A DNA stretch of 64,000 nt from Actinomycetota bacterium (GTDB lineage Bacteria; Actinomycetota; Thermoleophilia; Solirubrobacterales; Solirubrobacteraceae). The notes beneath the pieces were generated by a model, which searched no databases, was not told where the DNA came from, and worked only from the letters and a program-made list of their open reading frames with translations. Positions 61,098 to 64,000 of the stretch are shown piece by piece; the stretch's first letter is position 1, and the number at the start of each line of letters is the position of its first letter. Location: assembly GCA_009699245.1 (NCBI GenBank), contig WLOQ01000001.1, positions 62,001 through 126,000 of the forward strand. Direction: 5' to 3'. The position numbers and the translations under genes are program-made.

Positions 61098-62825
61098 TCA
61101 GCCGCGCCGGCGCACTGCAGCAGCGCCGATCGCACAGAGGCCCCCGACGAGCGCACCGAGGATGAGCCCGCGAGGCTCGGGTGCGCCTCCATGCCAGGTC
61201 AGGACGGAGAGGGCCTCGGCGGTCAGGGCGGCCACCGCGGCGCTCCAGAGTGTCGCCCCGAGGAGATCCGCGGCAAGGGCGCGGCCGCGCACGACGAGCG
61301 GCAGGACCACCGCCGCGATCGCCCAGACACCAGCGAGTACCAGGGCACCGGAGTTCACGCACGGCTCGAGCACGCGCGTGAAGGCCTCGGACGCCGATGC
61401 CGTCCAGACGGCGGGCGGCGGGCCCTGCGGGCCGTCGCCGAGCAGCAGCGCGGTCCGGGCGACGGATTCCGCGAGCAGCAGCCACCAGAGCCCGAGGGCG
61501 CCGAGGGCGCCGCGCCGCCAGGGCGTGGCGGCCTGTCCGGCCAGCGCAGGCCACGCGAGGCCGAGGCCCCCGGCGCCGAGCGCTGCGGCGAGCGCCGCGC
61601 TGGGCTGGAGTCGGCCTGCGCGCCAGAGCAGGAGCATCGATGGGAGCGCCGCCGCGAGCACTGCGACGGCGAGGCCCGGGGCGCCGAGCACGACAAGCCA
61701 CGCGGCGAGCCCGGCGGCGGTGAAGAGCCACGCGGCACGCGGCGCGACGGCGACGGCGAGCGCAGCCACGACGCCCGCCGCCGCGAGCACCCCGGTCTGC
61801 GGCGTCGCGACACCGCTTGCAGCCATGGGCGCAAGCGCGACGAGCGTCCCGGCTGTGAGCGCGCCGATGCCGCGGGCCAGCTGCCCCTCCTCGCGCGCGG
61901 CGTCGTCGTCCCACGCATCCCCGAGCCCGTCGAGGACCGAAGGCGCGACGGTCCCCGCCACCGTGCTCGCATGGTCGAGCGTCGCATCGAGGGCGTCGCG
62001 CAGGTCGGCGATCGACCCGCGCTGCGCCGGATCGGGCAACACGGCGGCATCGAGCGCCTGCGTCAGCACGCGCGGAAGGTCCCGGCGCATCCGGGAAATG
62101 GGTGGCAGGCGGGCGCCGACACGGCGCGCGGTACCCGCAGCACCGCCTGCGCGGACCGGGTTGATGCCGGTGAGCGCCTCGTAGAGCACGAGAGCTAGGG
62201 CGTAGAGATCGGTGCGTCCATCGACCGCCAGTCCGTCGGCCTGCTCGGGCGACATGTAGGCGAGCGTGCCGACGACGTCGCCCGTGCGCGTCAATCCATC
62301 GTCTCCGGCGAGGTGGGCGACGCCGAAGTCCGTGAGCTTCGCGATCGATGCCTCACCGGAGGGCTCGTCCGGAACGATGATGTTCGCGGGCTTCACGTCG
62401 CGATGGACAACGCCGCGGGCATGCGCGTGCTCGAGCGCGTCACACAGCGCCGCGCCGATCCGCACGACATCGCGGTCGGACAGCGCGCCATCGGCGCAGA
62501 GCTCCCCGAGTGTGCGGCCCTCGACGAACTCTGAGGCGAGATAGACGATCCCGTCGTCGCGCCCCGCCTCGTACAACGCGACGATTCCCGGATGACTCAG
62601 GCGCGCCGCTGCGTGCGCCTCGCGCTCGGCCCGAGCCGCCGTGTCCTCGTCGTGGCAGGGGATCTGCTTGAGCGCGACCAGTCGGCCGAGCTCCGCGTCG
62701 CGGGCGAGGTAGACGGTGCCGAAGGCGCCTGCGCCGAGCCGACGCTCGAGCTGATACCGGCCGAGCACGCGGTCTCCGCTGCGACGGGTGATCGTGATGC
62801 TCGCGGTTGGGTCGACGGTCTGCAC
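61098..62825 (-). CDS. Ser/Thr protein kinase with polytopic membrane C-terminus
   Basis: The protein has about 575 residues. The kinase has LGAGAFGTVYL (30-40), Lys53 in VALKQI, HRDVKPAN (141-148), DFG (166-168) and GTLAYMSPEQ (186-195). After the kinase come about eight hydrophobic segments (residues 320-570), with WRAGRLQP and other short loops, and no PASTA repeats. This suggests a membrane sensor or channel part of unknown ligand. The GTG at 62825 was chosen; a longer frame to 63020 would cross the divergent gene at 62960. Confidence 0.88.
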   Translation of the reverse strand: MQTVDPTASITITRRSGDRVLGRYQLERRLGAGAFGTVYLARDAELGRLVALKQIPCHDEDTAARAEREAHAAARLSHPGIVALYEAGRDDGIVYLASEFVEGRTLGELCADGALSDRDVVRIGAALCDALEHAHARGVVHRDVKPANIIVPDEPSGEASIAKLTDFGVAHLAGDDGLTRTGDVVGTLAYMSPEQADGLAVDGRTDLYALALVLYEALTGINPVRAGGAAGTARRVGARLPPISRMRRDLPRVLTQALDAAVLPDPAQRGSIADLRDALDATLDHASTVAGTVAPSVLDGLGDAWDDDAAREEGQLARGIGALTAGTLVALAPMAASGVATPQTGVLAAAGVVAALAVAVAPRAAWLFTAAGLAAWLVVLGAPGLAVAVLAAALPSMLLLWRAGRLQPSAALAAALGAGGLGLAWPALAGQAATPWRRGALGALGLWWLLLAESVARTALLLGDGPQGPPPAVWTASASEAFTRVLEPCVNSGALVLAGVWAIAAVVLPLVVRGRALAADLLGATLWSAAVAALTAEALSVLTWHGGAPEPRGLILGALVGGLCAIGAAAVRRRG

Positions 62826-62959
62826 CTCAACCCGCGCGTTCGACCCACGCCGGGCCGCTCCTGCCGTTGAGCCGCGGTGACGGCAAACTTGCAGGACGGG
62901 AAGATCAGGCGTTGTGTGGTCATACTGCCCGTTCCCGCCACCGGCTGGGATCCTCCGCC

Positions 62960-64000
62960 ATGTCCTTCTTTGACGACGAGCCCACACGCGTGACGCCGCC
63001 CCGCCGGCGCCCCGCCACACCGCGCCAGCCCGCGGCGCCCGCCACCGGCGGCGCCCACCGGCCGCCCAACCGCCAGGCCGCCCGAACGCGCCAGGCGATG
63101 GCCATCGGCATCGGCATCGTCGTCCTGCTGATCGTGATCCTCGGCGCCCGCTCGTGTGCGAACAGTCGCACGGAGCGCGCGATGAAGGACTACGCCCGCG
63201 ACGCGGGCGCGATCATTACCGACTCGAACGACCAGGTGACGAAGCCGTTCTTCGACCTGCTCAGCAGCGGGGCCACAAGCGGCAACGACCTGCAGGTCCA
63301 GGTGAACCAAGTCCGGATCGCCGCCGAGGAGGACAGCAAGCGCGCAAGCAACCTCAGCGTCCCCGGGTCGATGACCGCGGCGCAGCGCAACCTCCTCCTC
63401 ACCCTCAACCTCCGCGCTCAGGCACTGACGCGCATCGCAGAGAAGCTCCCCACGGCCCAGGGCCGCGGACAGCAGGCAGAGCAAGCGGTCCAGGAGATCG
63501 CCGGCCAGATGCAGATGTTCCTCGCCTCAGACGTGATCTGGTCGCAGCGCGGCGCGCCGCTGATCGCCCAGACGCTGAACGACAAGGGCATCAACGGCCA
63601 GACGATCCCCGAGAGCCGGTCGCTCCCCGCGTACACGTGGCTCGCGCCGGCGACGATCGCCAAGGTGCTCGGCAGCACGAGCGGCGGCAGCGGCTCCACC
63701 ACCGCCGGCACCTGCCCCGCCGGAACCGCGTGCGGCCACGGCCTGCTCTCGACGACGATCGGCGATGTCACGCTGCAGCCCGACGGGGCGTCGAACCGCG
63801 TGCCGGCAACGGCGCCGCTGACGATCACGGTCAAGTTCCAGAACCAGGGCGACAACATCCAGACGAAGGTCGTCGTGACCGTCAAGCTCACGACGCCGGG
63901 CCAGGCTGCGATCACCGCGAAGAAGACGGTCAACGAGACGCAGCCCGGAGCGGAGTCCGAGGTGGCGATCCCGCTGCCCAAGGTGCCCGCATCCGGCAGC
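62960..64000 (+). CDS. Membrane-anchored protein with possible CARDB-like domain, 3' truncated by window edge
   Basis: The frame is open from ATG 62960 to the last base (347 codons), so the end is missing. A disordered Pro/Arg N-terminus (about 1-45) leads to one membrane helix (AMAIGIGIVVLLIVILGA, about 46-63), then an outward coiled region with many Gln/Asp/Asn (about 80-230) and a Gly/Ser linker. A beta-rich C-terminal part (PLTITVKFQNQGDNIQ onward) resembles CARDB/DUF11-type adhesive domains. It is divergent from the polytopic kinase gene across 134 bases. I do not recognise a named family. Confidence 0.75.
   Translation, partial: MSFFDDEPTRVTPPRRRPATPRQPAAPATGGAHRPPNRQAARTRQAMAIGIGIVVLLIVILGARSCANSRTERAMKDYARDAGAIITDSNDQVTKPFFDLLSSGATSGNDLQVQVNQVRIAAEEDSKRASNLSVPGSMTAAQRNLLLTLNLRAQALTRIAEKLPTAQGRGQQAEQAVQEIAGQMQMFLASDVIWSQRGAPLIAQTLNDKGINGQTIPESRSLPAYTWLAPATIAKVLGSTSGGSGSTTAGTCPAGTACGHGLLSTTIGDVTLQPDGASNRVPATAPLTITVKFQNQGDNIQTKVVVTVKLTTPGQAAITAKKTVNETQPGAESEVAIPLPKVPASGS

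Noticed and set aside
1-64000. Secondary-metabolite cluster, phage, toxin-antitoxin or insertion sequence
   Set aside because: No synthases, integrases, transposases or small toxin pairs were recognised on either strand.

Overview
This is a GC-rich window that fits the chromosome of a high-GC actinobacterium. The mycobacterial-type order fhaA-fhaB-pstP-rodA-pbpA-pknB, the many GTG starts in 4-base GTGA/ATGA overlaps, and secreted proteins with thrombospondin type-3 calcium repeats suggest the Thermoleophilia/Solirubrobacterales. The order-level placement is inference. No phage, plasmid, insertion sequence or CRISPR array is visible. Gene density is very high: no gap between genes exceeds about 200 bases.

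Region 1 (1-7.2 kb) is nutrient metabolism: a TauE/SafE-type exporter coupled to sulfate adenylyltransferase (cysD, cysN), purE-purK, an SbtA-like bicarbonate permease, and divergent from it a PII protein and an ammonium transporter. Both nitrogen proteins carry unusual residues at key sites. Region 2 (7.2-26.9 kb) holds a broken Ig-repeat surface protein, a six-gene translationally coupled glycan operon, a Wzm/Wzt-type ABC exporter, more glycosyltransferases, secreted proteins, two tRNA-Ala genes in inverted orientation, and an unusual LCP-glycosyltransferase fusion. Region 3 (26.9-31.5 kb) holds transketolase, an SDR and a secreted TSP3 protein.

Region 4 (31.6-48.2 kb) is a surface-polysaccharide locus. 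It has an initiating phosphoglycosyltransferase, GT2/GT4/GT-C transferases, a Wzx-like flippase, a Wzy/WaaL-like polymerase or ligase, a WbpM/PglF-type dehydratase, a DegT aminotransferase, a LytR_C protein and a FlgD-Ig-like protein. Eight of these genes (48.2 to 38.4 kb) run as one tight operon. Next to it are DedA and UppP, which fit undecaprenyl-phosphate recycling, then purM.

Region 5 (50.7-64 kb) is cell-wall growth and Ser/Thr kinase signalling: a kinase with an MviN-like extracellular domain, ddl, PASTA kinase, PBP, RodA, PP2C phosphatase, two FHA proteins, a kinase with a polytopic membrane tail, and a truncated membrane-anchored protein at the right edge.

Together the window looks like an envelope-building chromosome segment: lipid-linked sugar synthesis, flipping, polymerisation, attachment, carrier recycling and phosphorylation control. 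The best candidates for something undescribed are the LCP-GT2 fusion (22973-24493), the free-standing active-site-intact MviN-like kinase (51492-52988), the tandem glycosyltransferases with a TETH motif (12987-14932), and the SbtA/PII/Amt arrangement with altered PII and Amt residues. Two secreted-protein genes have frame breaks that look like assembly or sequencing problems and should be checked before being called pseudogenes.
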